Below, in pieces: positions 1-9,780 of a DNA stretch of 64,000 nt. The first letter of the stretch is position 1, and the number at the start of each line of letters is the position of its first letter. This stretch comes from Saccharum officinarum (lineage: Eukaryota > Streptophyta > Magnoliopsida > Poales > Poaceae): NCBI GenBank assembly GCA_020631735.1, contig CM036188.1, positions 10,334,214 through 10,398,213 on the forward strand, given 5' to 3'. A program made the translations under genes and the position numbers. The notes under the pieces are model-generated. The model had not been told where the DNA came from, ran no database searches, and saw nothing but the letters and a program-made list of their open reading frames with translations.

Positions 1-361
1 GCGTGCACACACCATCGAGGAGATCGGCGACTAGAGGGCGGCTAGAGGGTTGCTAGAGGGCGGTGACTATATGCCTACAAAAACATTGTTTATAGGACTC
101 TTAATTAGTCTCAAACATCAATGTTTGAAATATGTCTAGTTCAATGGGCTATAATGTTACCTATTTGATCCTCTTGGAAAGGATGTTCATTGTTTGCACC
201 ATTTGATATGTCTGCAGAACTTAGAAAATGTATTGAAAGATAGGTCAAACTACTATTGTACTAACTTTAAGACGTTCTTTGTGACATACATTTACTTTTG
301 TCACTAAGTATGCCTCTAGAAAAAATGTCAAAAACTATTAACTTACTAACATTTTGACCTC

Positions 362-632
362 ATGTCACACCATAAATGTCATAAACCAGCACATTTCTTG
401 AAGTATATTCTAGCGGTTGGAAGTCCATCTCCGTTGTTCGTCCAACAATGGAAAGTGCAATCCGAATACATTCCGAGATCCCAATTCAGTTTCAGTCCTC
501 ATGACCCAGACCGAGGTGCTGCACAAGAGGTGATATGGAACTAGAGGAGGCATCAATGGCGCTCGAGGAGGTGATGAACAATCATAAACATGTGTGCTGC
601 ACGTGCATGGCCACTAGTTTATATATAAGTTC
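362..632 (+). pseudogene. Exon-like fragment upstream of RING remnant (copy 1)
   Basis: This block is repeated at 2285-2556, 3456-3731 and, shortened, at 6906-7088. In copy 1 the end reads N-H-K-H-V-C-C-T-C-M, which fits the first half of a C-x2-C RING finger and is followed by an intron-like stretch. Frames are broken or inconsistent between copies. Assignment to an ORTHRUS/VIM-like gene rests mainly on the downstream exon; the upstream part is not recognised. Confidence 0.4.
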
Positions 633-830
633 TTTCTATCAGACATGTATATGTGTGTTGTACAGAATGTCTTGTAACACAATATGTGTACAACACTTAT
701 AAATGACTAATACTTTCTTTGTGTATTTTACTTTGGGTAGGCATAATATTCATGTACAACCATCTATCATTATCCATTAGACATTTGTTTTTTACTGTAT
801 TCTAAACTAATAATCTTTTTTGTTGTGCAG

Positions 831-965
831 ACACCTAGTGTTCATAGTTTCTACGAAAATTGCTTCTTGAAGAGGTGGATACCCGATGAAAACAAACATG
901 TGGGAAATGTCATACACACATCGAGTACAAAATGGCACAACATTCAAGATTTAACCGTTTCAAGA
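831..965 (+). pseudogene. ORTHRUS/VIM-like RING second-half exon, degenerate (copy 1)
   Basis: After an acceptor-like TTGTTGTGCAG the sequence encodes T-P-S-V-H-S-F-Y-x-N-C-F-L-K-R-W, and in a shifted frame C-G-K-C-H-T-H-I-E-x-K-M-A-Q-x-x-R-F-N. Plant ORTHRUS/VIM (UHRF1-like) proteins carry TPCGHNFCxKCFxxW followed by CGKCRxxIPxKMAxxPRIN at this place. Key RING Cys/His residues are lost and a frameshift separates the two halves, so this is a dead fragment. Confidence 0.6.
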
Positions 966-1195
966 ACATACTCCCTGAAGTAGCTAAAGATCTCATCTCG
1001 TTCGACTGCCTGATCCTCAGAGAATGTCACACGAACATGGAGTGATAGTCCTCCGACACAGTGAAGATGACCCTAGCGTAGGGCTCTTCAAGCTCTGGGT
1101 TGCGGCCGATGAGGCCCGTCTGATAGTGGTGTACCAAGTGGTAGAGGCGATCGTCGAAAATGAGCGTGCACACGCCATCGAGGAGATCGGCGACT
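966..1195 (-). pseudogene. 3' fragment of grass RRM-like-tail gene (copy 1)
   Basis: On the minus strand this matches the C-terminal part of the longer copies at 4075-4663 and 5860-6432 (DLLDGV...LIFDxRLYHL...YQTGL...VPEDYRSMFVTFS type). It abuts the RING remnant tail-to-tail near the R-F-N codons. Stops and indels are present. A 34-nt piece of the same gene opens the window at position 1, showing that the window starts inside another unit. Confidence 0.5.
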
Positions 1196-1499
1196 AGAGG
1201 GCGGCTAGAGGGCTAGAGGGCGGTGACTATATGCCTACAGAAACATTGTTTATAGGACTATTAATTAGTCTCCAACATCAATGTTTGAAATATCTCTAGT
1301 TCAATGGGCTACAATGTTACCTGTTTGATCGTCTTGGAAAGGATGTTCATTGTTTGCACCATTTGATATGTCTACAAAACTTAGAAAATGTATTGAAAGA
1401 TAGGTCAAGCTACAATTGGACTAACTTTAAGACGTTCTTTGTGACATCATTTACTTTTGTCACTAACTATGCCTCTAGAAACAATGTCATAACTATTAA

Positions 1500-2264
1500 T
1501 CTATACTTCTAATAAAGCAAACTCCCACTAACCTATTCTCTAGCTTCTCATTGGTCCAATCCTGAAAAGTGATGTCATTCGCCCACTAAGTGACATTAGG
1601 CGCCCACTAAGCCCCATTTATCACTCCACTAGCTATTTCTTTTGAAATAGAAAAAAAAGTCATAGCACATAAACCAAGTATCGTAATTAAAATCCAATTG
1701 CACCATGGTGTTCCTCGCAATAAACTCTTCAAAACAAGATCCCAGATGGATATATTTCGATAACTTTTTTGCAAACATTTAAACCGCTTCTAAGCAAAGC
1801 CTAGCAAAACTATCGTTTCTAAGAAAAAAAACTAGCAAAACTGCAAATCATATGGATTACATGTGGTCCTCTGAAACATGTATGATTTTGTGAAGGAAAA
1901 CTCTTAGAACTTTTGGGACGGGGGATGACCCTCAGGTATAGTAGGGGTGAGGGGTTCGGGTGGATGAGATTTGGTCGATCTATATTTGATTTGTGGACAG
2001 GTCTAAAGTCTAACAAGAGAATCACAAATCTTGCAAGGACAAGTTAAACAAAAGCTAAGAGAATGAGAAAAACAATGTGCTATAGTAGCAACAAGTATTT
2101 TTTTTGAAAAGTAACACAAAATCTTCTAATGAAACCTATATGCCAATCGATACAATATGCATAATTGTGCTAATGCATCTATACATATACATCTTCTAAT
2201 CCTTAGTCTAACTTCTTTATATTTCTACTTCAGACCCGCAGCAACGCGCGGGCATTCCTACTAG
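1500..2264 (+). mobile_element. Non-autonomous Helitron, 765 bp
   Basis: The element starts TCTATACTTCT and ends with a hairpin-forming CCCGCAGCAACGCGCGGG (2235-2252), followed 8 bp later by CTAG. It lies between A and T, as Helitrons do, and lacks terminal inverted repeats. The sister array units at about 340 and 3430 are uninterrupted, so they serve as empty sites and define both ends. No coding capacity is seen. It must have inserted after the array was duplicated. Confidence 0.85.
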
Positions 2265-2284
2265 TTTACTAACATTTTGACCTC

Positions 2285-2556
2285 ATGTCATGCCATAAAC
2301 GTCATAAACCAACACATTTCTTGAAGTATATTCTAGCAGTTGGAAGTCCATCTCCGTTGTTCATCCAACAATGGAAAGCGCAAGCCGAATACATTCCGAG
2401 ATCACAATTCAGTTTCAGTCCTCACGACCCAGACCGAGGTGTTGCGCAACAGGAGGTGATATGGAACTGGAGGAGGCATCAATGGCGCTCGAAGAGGTGA
2501 TGAACAATCGTAAACATGTGTGTGCTGCACGTGCATGGCCACTAGTTTATATATAA
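2285..2556 (+). pseudogene. Exon-like fragment upstream of RING remnant (copy 2)
   Basis: Second copy of the block at 362-632. One frame reads GGDMELEEASMALEEVMNNR and then KHVCAARAW, where copy 1 retains C-C-T-C-M. An extra base relative to copy 1 shifts the frame across the Cys motif. Confidence 0.4.
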
Positions 2557-2735
2557 GTTCTTTCTATCAGAGAAATATATGTGTGTTGTACAGAATGCCT
2601 TGTAACACAAGATGTGTACAACACTTATAAATGACTAATACTTAGGCATAATATTCATGTACAACTATGTATCATTATCCATTAGAAATTTGTTTTCTAC
2701 TGTATTCTAAACTAATAAACTTTTTTGTTGTGCAG

Positions 2736-2880
2736 ACACCTAGTGTTCATAGTTTCTACCAAAATTGCTTCTTGAAGAGGTGGATACCCGATGAAAATGA
2801 ACATCTAGGAAATGTCATGCACACATCGAGTCCAAAATGGCACAACACTCAAGAATTAACTCCAACATTCAAGATTTAAC
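2736..2880 (+). pseudogene. ORTHRUS/VIM-like RING exon remnant (copy 2)
   Basis: Second copy of the exon at 831-965, again following TTGTTGTGCAG. It reads TPSVHSFYQNCFLKRWIPDE before drifting out of frame. It carries a short insertion (ACTCCAACATTC) that duplicates sequence before the R-F-N codons; copy 3 has it as well. Degenerate and not functional. Confidence 0.55.
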
Positions 2881-3120
2881 CCTTTCAAGAACATACTCCC
2901 TAAATTAGCTAAAGATCTCGTCTCGTTCAACTGCCTGATCCTGAGAGAATGTCACGAACATGGAGCGATAGTCCTCCGACATTGTGAAGAGGCCCAAGCA
3001 TAGGGCTCTTCGAGCTCTAGGTTGCGGCCGACGAGGCCCGTCTGATAGTTGTGTAGCAAGTGGTATATGTGATCATTGAAAATGAGCATGCACACGCCAT
3101 CGAGGAGATCGGTGACTAGA
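2880..3120 (-). pseudogene. 3' fragment of grass RRM-like-tail gene (copy 2)
   Basis: Same C-terminal fragment as at 966-1195, on the minus strand, cut at the same GATCGG(C/T)GACTAG boundary. That shared cut shows the truncation predates the amplification of the 1.16-kb unit. Confidence 0.5.
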
Positions 3121-3455
3121 GGGCGGCTAGAGGGTGGCTAAAGGGCGGTGACTATATGCCTACAGAACCATTGTATATAGGACTCTTATTTAGTTTCCAA
3201 CATCAATGTTTGAAATATGTCTAGTTCGTTCGATGGGCTACAATGTTACCTGTTTGATCCTCTCAGATAGGATGTTCATTGTTTGCACCATTTGATTTGT
3301 CTTGAGAACCTAGAAAATATATTGAAAGATAGGTCAAGCTACTAATGGACTAACTTTAAGACAATTTTTCTGACATACATTTACTTTTGTCACTAAGTTG
3401 AGATGCCTCCAGAAAAAACATCATAAACTAGTTGATTTACTAAAATTTTGACCTG

Positions 3456-3731
3456 ATGTCTTGCCATAAACGTCATAAACCAGCACATTTCTTGAAGTAT
3501 ATTCTGGCGGTTGGAAGTCCATCTTCGTTGTTCATCCAACAATGGAAAGCGCAAGCCAAAGACGTTCTGAGATCACTATTTAGTTTTAGTCCCCATGACC
3601 CAGACCAAGGAGGTGCGCAAGAGGAGGTAATATTAAAGAAACTGGAGGAGGCATCAATGGCGCTCGAGGAGGTGATGAACAATCGTAAACATGTGTGTGC
3701 TATACGTGCATGGCCACTAGTTTATATATAA
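3456..3731 (+). pseudogene. Exon-like fragment upstream of RING remnant (copy 3)
   Basis: Third copy of the 362-632 block. It is open for 91 codons from an ATG at 3456, but the Cys-rich end reads KHVCAIRAWPLVYI rather than a RING half, and the shared intron-like stretch follows. The open frame is not evidence of coding, because the other copies shift frame in the same span. Confidence 0.4.
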
Positions 3732-3934
3732 GTTCTTTCTATTAGACATGTATATCTGTGTTGTACACAATGTCTTGTAACACAAGATGTGTACAACACT
3801 TATAAATGACTAATACTTTCTTTGTGTATTTTACTTTTTGTAGGCACAATATTCATGTATAACTATTTATCATTTTTCATTACACATTTGTTTTGCTATT
3901 GTATTCTAACCTAACAAACTTTTTTGTTGTGCAG

Positions 3935-4074
3935 ACACCTAGTGTTTATAGTTTCTACCAAAATTGCTTCTTGAAGACGTGGATACCCGATGAAAACAAA
4001 CATGTGGGAAATGTCACACATCGAGTCCAAAATGGCACAACATTCAAGAATTAACTCTAACATTCAAGATTTAA
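3935..4074 (+). pseudogene. ORTHRUS/VIM-like RING exon remnant (copy 3)
   Basis: Third copy of the exon, after TTTTGTTGTGCAG. The CGKC-type segment is present as TGTGGGAAATGTCACACATCGAG with a small deletion relative to copy 1. It ends tail-to-tail with the longer antisense pseudogene. Confidence 0.55.
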
Positions 4075-4663
4075 CCGTTTCAAGAACATACTCCCTGAAG
4101 TAGCTAAAGATTTCGTCTCATTTGACTGCCTGATCCTGAGAGAATGTCACGAACATGGAGCGATAGTCCTCCGACACAGTGAAGACGACCCTAGTGTAGG
4201 GCTCTTCGAGCTCTAGGTTGCGGCCGACGAGGCCCGTCTGATAGTGGTATGGCAAGTGGTAGAGGCGATTGTCAAAAATGAGCGTGCACACACCATCGAG
4301 GAGATCGGTGACACCGTGCACGATGAGATCTCAATTGACAGGGAAGAAGAGGAGGTCGTCCATGCGGCTGTCCAAGCAAAGCGCAGGGAGGAGCAGGCTC
4401 GGTGGGCCGGCGAGGAGGTTCCTTATGTGAAGGCAGTGAATGATGCAGCTGTCCTCGCTGACTAGATGGCCTAGGGCGGTGGTGCTCATGCCCGATAGGT
4501 GGGAGATGACCTGGTTGGAGCCCTGATCGAAGCAAAGTAGGAGCGCCATGGCATTTTGTGCCACCTGTGGGTGGCGGTCGCAGTCGTCGAGGAAGCGTTC
4601 GTATACACCCTAGGCGAAGGTGTAGCTGTGTAGCATGTCGCAGACGGTGGTGACAGCGGCCAT
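4075..4663 (-). pseudogene. Grass RRM-like-tail family pseudogene, near full length (copy 3)
   Basis: Read from an ATG at 4663 on the minus strand the protein begins MAAVTTVCDMLHSYTFA, then meets an in-frame TAG. It continues GVYERFLDDCDRHPQVAQNA, then LLAGPPSLLLPALCLDSRMD, and stops again after FFPVN. It resumes with DLIVHGVTDLLDGV and EDYRSMFVTFS, stops after QAVK, and runs on as DEIFSYFREYV. At least three in-frame stops make it a pseudogene. The tail (DYRSMFVTFS...EIFSYFRE) resembles a plant family whose C-terminus looks like an RRM (xxTIFVTFSRGYP...EVRDYF); I recognise it only as uncharacterised. About 190 codons are traceable. Confidence 0.55.
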
Positions 4664-5288
4664 TGGTGGAGGTGGAGCTAAGGAAGCAAGAAGGATAGCT
4701 CTAGCTAGTAGCTAATGTATGCACTGATGATCGAAGAACTGATGAAAGGGTGATTGGTTGATGGAAGTGAAGCTCTGCATGATGGGGATTTATAGACCAA
4801 GGCGACCAAAATGATTGTCTGGTAGTTTCTTGGTTGGATCGTTTTCTCACTCACCGCTCCCTTGTAGAATTAGCAAAAACAAAGCACGAGAAATAGGGGC
4901 ACACAACCGTTTCAAATGGGCGCTACGGTTTGGCCAATCGCCACGCATATAATATGTGAATCTTAATGAATCTGATTGTTCGCTTTACTTTTTACAAATT
5001 TTATTTTGCTTTGTATTTTACCGTAGCATTAGAACAGGCACACTACTAGTATAGGAAGCTATGTTTTATGTTTTCTTCATCTATATGTATGTTCTTTCTA
5101 TGGCATGTATATGTGTTGTGTGCATATTGTCATGTAACACAAGACAATGTGTACAACACATATACATGTCTGATTTTTTGTGTATTTTACTTTGGATAGC
5201 CATAGTATGCATGTATTGCTATTTATTATTCATTATACTTTTGTTTCCTACCATATTTCTATCTAATAAATAATTTTTTATTGTGCAG
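4664..5288. other. 5' flank of antisense pseudogene and intron-like AT-rich repeat
   Basis: The part up to about 4900 is shared with 6433-6680 and is the upstream flank of the antisense pseudogenes. From about 4930 to 5288 is an AT-rich block, repeated at 6690-6900, 7770-8144 and 9340-9666, that ends in an acceptor-like TTGTGCAG before a RING remnant. No gene of its own is seen. Confidence 0.6.
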
Positions 5289-5400
5289 CCACCATGTGGC
5301 AGCCATAATTTTGGCCAAAAGTGCTTCAAATTGTGAAGTGTTGTGCACATATCACGTCCAAAATAGCACAGCGACCAAGAATCAAGGCGACATTTAGCGC
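5289..5400 (+). pseudogene. ORTHRUS/VIM-like RING exon remnant (copy 4, second type)
   Basis: This copy is closer to the functional exon than copies 1-3. After TTGTGCAG it encodes a CGHNF-type core with a small insertion, then C-F-K and, out of frame, C-A-H-I-x-S-K-I-A and P-R-I-K. It is followed directly by a copia gag fragment. Confidence 0.55.
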
Positions 5401-5404
5401 TGAT

Positions 5405-5700
5405 AGGCTCGCATGGACTATGTTGTCCTTTCCTGGCTCATTATCACCATAACCAATGATCTTGCCTGCTCCACCTAGCGTGAGATAGAGACACAATTCC
5501 TTGGCAATTAGGAGACTTGCTCGAGCTCTCTACCGTGTTGCTGAATTCCGAAGCTTCGTTTAGGGCTATCTCTCCAAATCTAAGTACTACAAACACTTAA
5601 GTCCATGGTCAACACCCTCATTTACTTGGGGGCATGGGGAGTTCATTTGTAACCACACGCTTGTCCTCAATGTGCTTCATAGCCTCATCAAGATGTATGC
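5405..5700 (+). pseudogene. Copia gag fragment (copy i)
   Basis: Degenerate UBN2-type gag: RLARALYRVAEFRSFVxGYL then SKSKYYKHLS matches copia gag RALYLxAEFRxFVQGDxSIxxYxxxxK. It contains stops and frameshifts. It ends at the same place as copy ii (after CCTCATCRAGATGTA), where a GC-rich run of CCGCCGCC begins. Confidence 0.65.
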
Positions 5701-5859
5701 TTCGCCGCCGCCACCGCCGCCCGGGTCCAAAACACCGAGCATCAAGATTATTCAATGAGGATGCAATCATGCACATGTGCATATACAGCATTCACATAGC
5801 TAGCTAGAGATTGAGTGTGTAGCAATCAGGCATGCATGCATCAACGAGTTGAAACAGAA
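5701..5859. other. Spacer between copia gag fragment and antisense pseudogene
   Basis: A short CCGCCGCC tract and unrecognised sequence join the gag fragment to the next antisense pseudogene. No feature is supported here. Confidence 0.5.
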
Positions 5860-6432
5860 CATACTCCCTGAAGTAGCTAAAGATCTCGTTTCGTTCAACT
5901 GCTTGACCCCGAGAGAATGTCATGAATGGAGAGATAGTCCTCTGGCGCGGTGACGATGATCCTAGCGTAGGGCTATGAGCTCTGGGTTGCGACTGAGAGG
6001 CCCGTCTGATAGCGCTGCAGTAGGTGGTAGAGGTGATCATCGAAAATGAGCATGCACACGCCATCGAGGAGATCGCTGATGCCGCGCATGATGAGGTCTC
6101 AGTTGATGGGGAAGAAGAGGGTGTCGTCCATGCAGCTGTCCCGGCAGAGCGCAGAGAGGAGCGGGGTCGGTGGGCCGGTGAGGAGGTTCCTCATGTGAAG
6201 GCAGTGGATGACGCAGCTGGCCTCGGTGCCCAGGTGGCCTAGGGCGGTGGTGCTCATGCCCGGCAAGTGGAAGATGACCTGGTTGGTGCCCTGATCGAAG
6301 AAGAGCTGGAACGCCATGGCGTTCTGTGCCACCTGTGGGTGGCAATTGTAGTCACCGAGGAAGCATTCGTATACACCGCAGGCGAAGGTGTAGTTGTACA
6401 ACATGTCGGTGGATGGTGATGACAGCGGCCAT
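5860..6432 (-). pseudogene. Grass RRM-like-tail family pseudogene, near full length (copy 4)
   Basis: The minus-strand ATG at 6432 is followed by one extra base relative to copy 3 (31 versus 30 nt before the Asp-Met codons). The downstream frame starts MLYNYTFACGVYECFLGDYN and is open for 101 codons to FFPIN. The Cys-Gly pair that is a stop in copy 3 is intact here. The tail (PEDYLSIHDILS) is frameshifted and stopped. Family as for 4075-4663, function unknown. Confidence 0.55.
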
Positions 6433-6905
6433 TGGTGGAGGTGGAACTAGGCAAACAAAAAGGATAGCTCTAGCTAGCAGCTAACGTATGCACTGATGAT
6501 AGAAGAACTGATGAAAGGGTGATTGGTTGATGGAAGGGAAGCTATGCAGGATAGGGATTTATAGGCGAAGGCAACCAAGATGACCCTCTGGTGGTTTCTT
6601 GGTTGGATCACTTTCTCACTCACTGTTCCCTCGTAGAATTAGCACAAACAAAGCCCGAGAAACAAGGGCACACAACCATGTCAAATGGGCACTACGGTTT
6701 GGCCAATCGCCATGTATATAAGATGTGAATCTTAATGGATCTGATTGTTCCTTTTACTTTTTACGAATTTTATCTTGTTTTGTATTTTACCGTAGTGTTA
6801 GCATAGGCACACTACTAGTATAGGAAGCTATGTTTTATGTTTTCTTCATTGATATGTATGTTCTTTCAATGGCATGTATATATGTTGTGTGCATATTGTC
6901 ATGGA
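6433..6905. other. Flank and intron-like repeat, second copy
   Basis: Repeats 4664-5150 at roughly 90 percent identity by eye. It then breaks abruptly at about 6903 into the exon-like block also seen at 2395, so two different units were joined here. Confidence 0.55.
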
Positions 6906-7088
6906 ACGCAAGCTGAAGACATTCCGAGATCACTATTTAGTTTCAGTCCTCATGACCTAGACCGAGGTGGAGTCCAAGAGGAGGTGATATGGAAGGAACT
7001 AGAGGAGGTATCAATGGCGCTCAAGGAGGTAATGAACAATCGTAAACACGTGTGTGCTGCACGTGCATGGCCACTAGTTTATATATAA
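6906..7088 (+). pseudogene. Exon-like fragment upstream of RING remnant (copy 4, truncated)
   Basis: Shortened copy of the 362-632 block (AEDIPRSLFSFSPHDLDRGG onward). It is followed by the shared intron-like stretch and a 22-nt stub of the RING exon at 7291-7312 that runs straight into the next antisense pseudogene. Confidence 0.4.
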
Positions 7089-7311
7089 GTTCTTTCTATT
7101 AGACATGTATATGTGTGTTGTACACAATGTCTTGTAACACAAGATGTGTACGACACTTATAAATGACTAGTACTTCATTTGTGTATTTTACTTTGGGTAG
7201 GCATAATATTCATATACCACTATCTATCATTATTCATTAGACATTTGGTTTCTATTGTATTCTGAACTAATAAACTTTTTTGTTGTGCAGACAGTGTTCA
7301 TAGTTGCGGCC

Positions 7312-7738
7312 GAGAGATTGTCACGAACATGGAGCGATAGTCCTCCAACACAGTGATGATGATCCTAGCGTAGGGCATTTTGAGCTTTGGGTTGCGGCCG
7401 ACGAGGCCCATCTGAAAGTGGTGCAGCAAGTGGTACATGCGATCATCGAAAATGAGCGTTCACATGCCATCAAGGAGATCGGCGACGCCGCGCACGATGA
7501 GATCTCAGTTGACGGGGAAGAAGAAAGGGTCATCCATGCAGCTGTCCTAGCAGAGCGCAGAGAGGAGCGGGGTCGGTGGGCCGGCGAGGAGGTTCCTCAT
7601 GTGAAGGCAGTGGATGACATAGCTGGCCTCACTGACTAGATGGCCTAGAGTAGTGGTGCTCATGCCCGACAGGTGGGAGATGACCTGGTTGGTGCCCTGA
7701 TTGAAGCAGAGTAGGAGCGCCACATCATTTTGTGCCAC
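7312..7738 (-). pseudogene. Grass RRM-like-tail family pseudogene, 5'-truncated (copy 5)
   Basis: From 7738 on the minus strand it reads MAQNDVALLLCFNQGTNQVI and LSALC, then a stop, DSCMDD, FFPVN, a stop, and DLIVRGVADLLDGM, ending near the MFVTIS codons. The first 40 or so codons of the family are missing. The left edge is joined to the RING stub. Confidence 0.5.
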
Positions 7739-8144
7739 CTATGGGTTTGGCCAATCACTACGGTTTGGCCAATCGGTACGGTTTGGCCGATCGCCACACA
7801 TATAAGATGTGAATCTTAATGTATCTGATTGTTCCTTTTATTTTTTTACAAATTTTATCTTGTTTTGTATTTTACCGTAGCGTTAGCACAGGCACACTAC
7901 TAGTATAGGAAGCTATGTTTTATGTTTTCTTCATCTACATTTATGTTCTTTCAATGGCATGTATATGTTGTGTGCATATTGTCATGGAACACAAGACAAT
8001 GTGTACAACACATATACATGTCTGACTTTTTTGTGTGTTTTACTTTGGATAGCCATAGTATGCATGTAATGCTATTTATCATTATCCATTAAACATTTGT
8101 TTCCTACCATATTTTTATGTAATACATAGTTTTTTATTGTGTAG
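7739..8144. other. Intron-like repeat, third copy
   Basis: Begins with a short triplication of TACGGTTTGGCCAATCG-like sequence, then the same AT-rich block as 4930-5288, ending in a TAG acceptor-like site (GTGTAG) instead of CAG. Confidence 0.5.
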
Positions 8145-8187
8145 ACACCATGTGGCCATAATTTCTGCCAAAAGTGCTTCAAATCGG
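8145..8187 (+). pseudogene. RING exon stub (copy 6) fused to copia gag
   Basis: Encodes T-P-C-G-H-N-F-C-Q-K-C-F-K-S, the well-conserved core of the ORTHRUS/VIM RING finger, before breaking into copia gag sequence. Too short to function alone. Confidence 0.6.
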
Positions 8188-8508
8188 GGCTCGCATGGAC
8201 TATGTTGTCCTTTCCTAGCTCCTTATCACTATCACCAATGATCTTGTCACGACCATCATGGAATTTAGCGCCATTACCCACGTCACCTGGCTTGCGATAG
8301 AAACACAATTCCTTGGCAACTAGGAGACTCGCTCGGGCTCTCTACCTCGCTGCTGACTTCCGAAGCTTTGTTCAAGGCTATGTCTCCATCACGAAGTACT
8401 ACCAACACTTCAAGTCCATGGTCAATGCCCTCATTTACATGGGGACATGGGGAGTTCATTTGCAACCACACGCTTGTCCTCAATGTGCTTCATAGCCTCA
8501 TCGAGATG
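8188..8508 (+). pseudogene. Copia gag fragment (copy ii)
   Basis: One frame reads RRLARALYLAADFRSFVQGY, then SITKYYQHFKSMVNAL and IYMGTWGVH, a clear copia gag signature (RALYLxAEFRxFVQGDxSIxxYxxxxKxLxDAL). Upstream T-W-L-A-I-E-T-Q-F-L-G-N lies in another frame. It stops at the same base as the gag copy at 5405-5700. Confidence 0.7.
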
Positions 8509-8692
8509 TACGTTTTGCCTCCCGCTCCTGTCACCGCCCAGCGAAAAAAAACCCATCGCCTCCCCACACCGCCGCCTACATTTGAAACCCGAGCCTCGTC
8601 GTGGCTCGCTTCCGAGGACACCCACGCACGGGCATGCGGGCGGGCTCTGTCGTGGCCACGCAGGCGTCTGTTTCCTCAAAAATAGATCATAG

Positions 8693-9112
8693 GTGTTCAA
8701 GGCCCAACTGTTTGGCGCCATGGAGGGCTCGCTTTATGGGGAGCACTGCTGGGTGGAGATAGATGACATGAGGGCAGATACATTCAGCAATCTGCTGCAC
8801 TTCGTCTACACTGATGCGCTGCCCAAGCCCAAGCCCCAGGAAGAGGCCTTCATGGCTTAGCTGCACCTGCTCGTTGCCATTGATAGGTATGGAATGGAGT
8901 GGCTCAAGCTCAACCGCGAGGACATTCTGTGCAGGCACATCAATGTCAGCACCGTGGCCACCATGCTGGCCCTTGCTGAGCAGCACCGACGCCAGGGACT
9001 CAAGGAAGCATGCTTTGAGTTCCTCAAGAACCCTGGGTCGTTGAATGTGTCATGGCAACAGATGGATTTGACCCAACAGCTGCCCATCCATTATAAAGGA
9101 ATTGGTGTCTAG
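8693..9112 (+). pseudogene. MATH-BTB (BPM-like) protein fragment
   Basis: One frame of 140 codons reads VFKAQLFGAMEGSLYGEHCW, then IDDMRADTFSNLLHFVYTDA, with an in-frame TAG at 8858-8860. It goes on with LHLLVAIDRYGMEWLKLNRE, then DILCRHINVSTVATMLALAE, and GLKEACFEFLKNP before stopping at 9110-9112. This is the second half of the BTB domain and the BACK-like tail of grass MATH-BTB substrate adaptors for CUL3 ligases. The MATH domain and BTB start are absent. The family is large and fast-evolving in grasses. The single stop is the only lesion seen inside the fragment, so loss of function may be moderately recent. Confidence 0.85.
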
Positions 9113-9666
9113 ACTTGGTCAAATCATTTTAAATCGTTTAGGGTCGCAAATACTCATTTCAATATCAGATGAACATAAAATGGCTGGGATGAATATCTCA
9201 TTTGGACACAAGCGTCTTACAGGTGAAGTGGTTAGGGGACGAACACGCGAAGCAGGAGGTCGGGGCTTCTAGTGCCGGTGGCCGTGAAGCATGCATTTTT
9301 TGTGCAAAACATCACGTGACTTGTGGGGTCTCTCCTAGTATTAAAAAATTATCTTAATGAATCTTAATGAATCTGATTGTTCATTTTACTTTTTACAAAT
9401 TTTATCTTGTTTTGTATTTTAACGTAGCGTTAGCACGAGCACACTACTAGTATAGAAAGCTACATTTTATGTTTTCCTCATCTATATGTATGTTCTTTTT
9501 TGGCATGTATATGTGACAAGACAATGTGTACAACACATATACATGTATGCTATTTTTTATGTATTTTACTTTGGATAGCCATAGTATGCATGTACAGCTA
9601 TTTATATCCATTAAATATTTGTTTCCTACCATATTTTCATCTAATAAATACATTTTTATTGTGCAG
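9113..9666. other. Unrecognised spacer and intron-like repeat, fourth copy
   Basis: 9113-9339 has no recognisable feature. 9340-9666 is the fourth copy of the AT-rich intron-like block, ending in TTGTGCAG. Confidence 0.5.
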
Positions 9667-9780
9667 ACACCATGTGGCCATAATTTCTGCCAAAAGTGCT
9701 TCAAATCGTGAAAATGTTGTGCACATATCAAGTCCAAAATAGCATAGCGGCCAAGAATCAAGTCTACATTTAGCACTAAC
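9667..9780 (+). pseudogene. ORTHRUS/VIM-like RING exon remnant (copy 7, best preserved)
   Basis: Begins T-P-C-G-H-N-F-C-Q-K-C-F-K-S, stops, then in a shifted frame C-A-H-I-K-S-K-I-A, a stop, R-P-R-I-K-S-T-F. This is the order of the ORTHRUS/VIM exon (RING second half, then IPxKMAxxPRINSxL). The parent class binds hemimethylated CpG and maintains DNA methylation; this piece cannot encode that. It runs directly into copia gag. Confidence 0.65.

Larger units (their letters stand above)
1..4281. repeat. Tandem array of three ~1.16-kb units of gene fragments
   Basis: The segment starting near GCGTGCACAC recurs at about 1, 1164, 3086 and 4282, giving three head-to-tail units. The middle unit is 1922 bp because it holds a 765-bp Helitron; without that all three are about 1.15-1.20 kb. 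Each unit has the same order: tail of an antisense RRM-like pseudogene, spacer, an exon-like block with a HKHVC-type half RING, an intron-like AT-rich stretch ending TTGTTGTGCAG, then a RING second-half exon. Units differ by scattered substitutions and small indels, so the amplification is not recent. Nothing in the units has an intact reading frame of useful length. Confidence 0.85.

Noticed and set aside
1..4281. CRISPR-like interpretation of the repeat array
   Set aside because: Units are 1.16 kb, diverged and made of gene fragments; this is eukaryotic DNA and no short repeat-spacer array exists.
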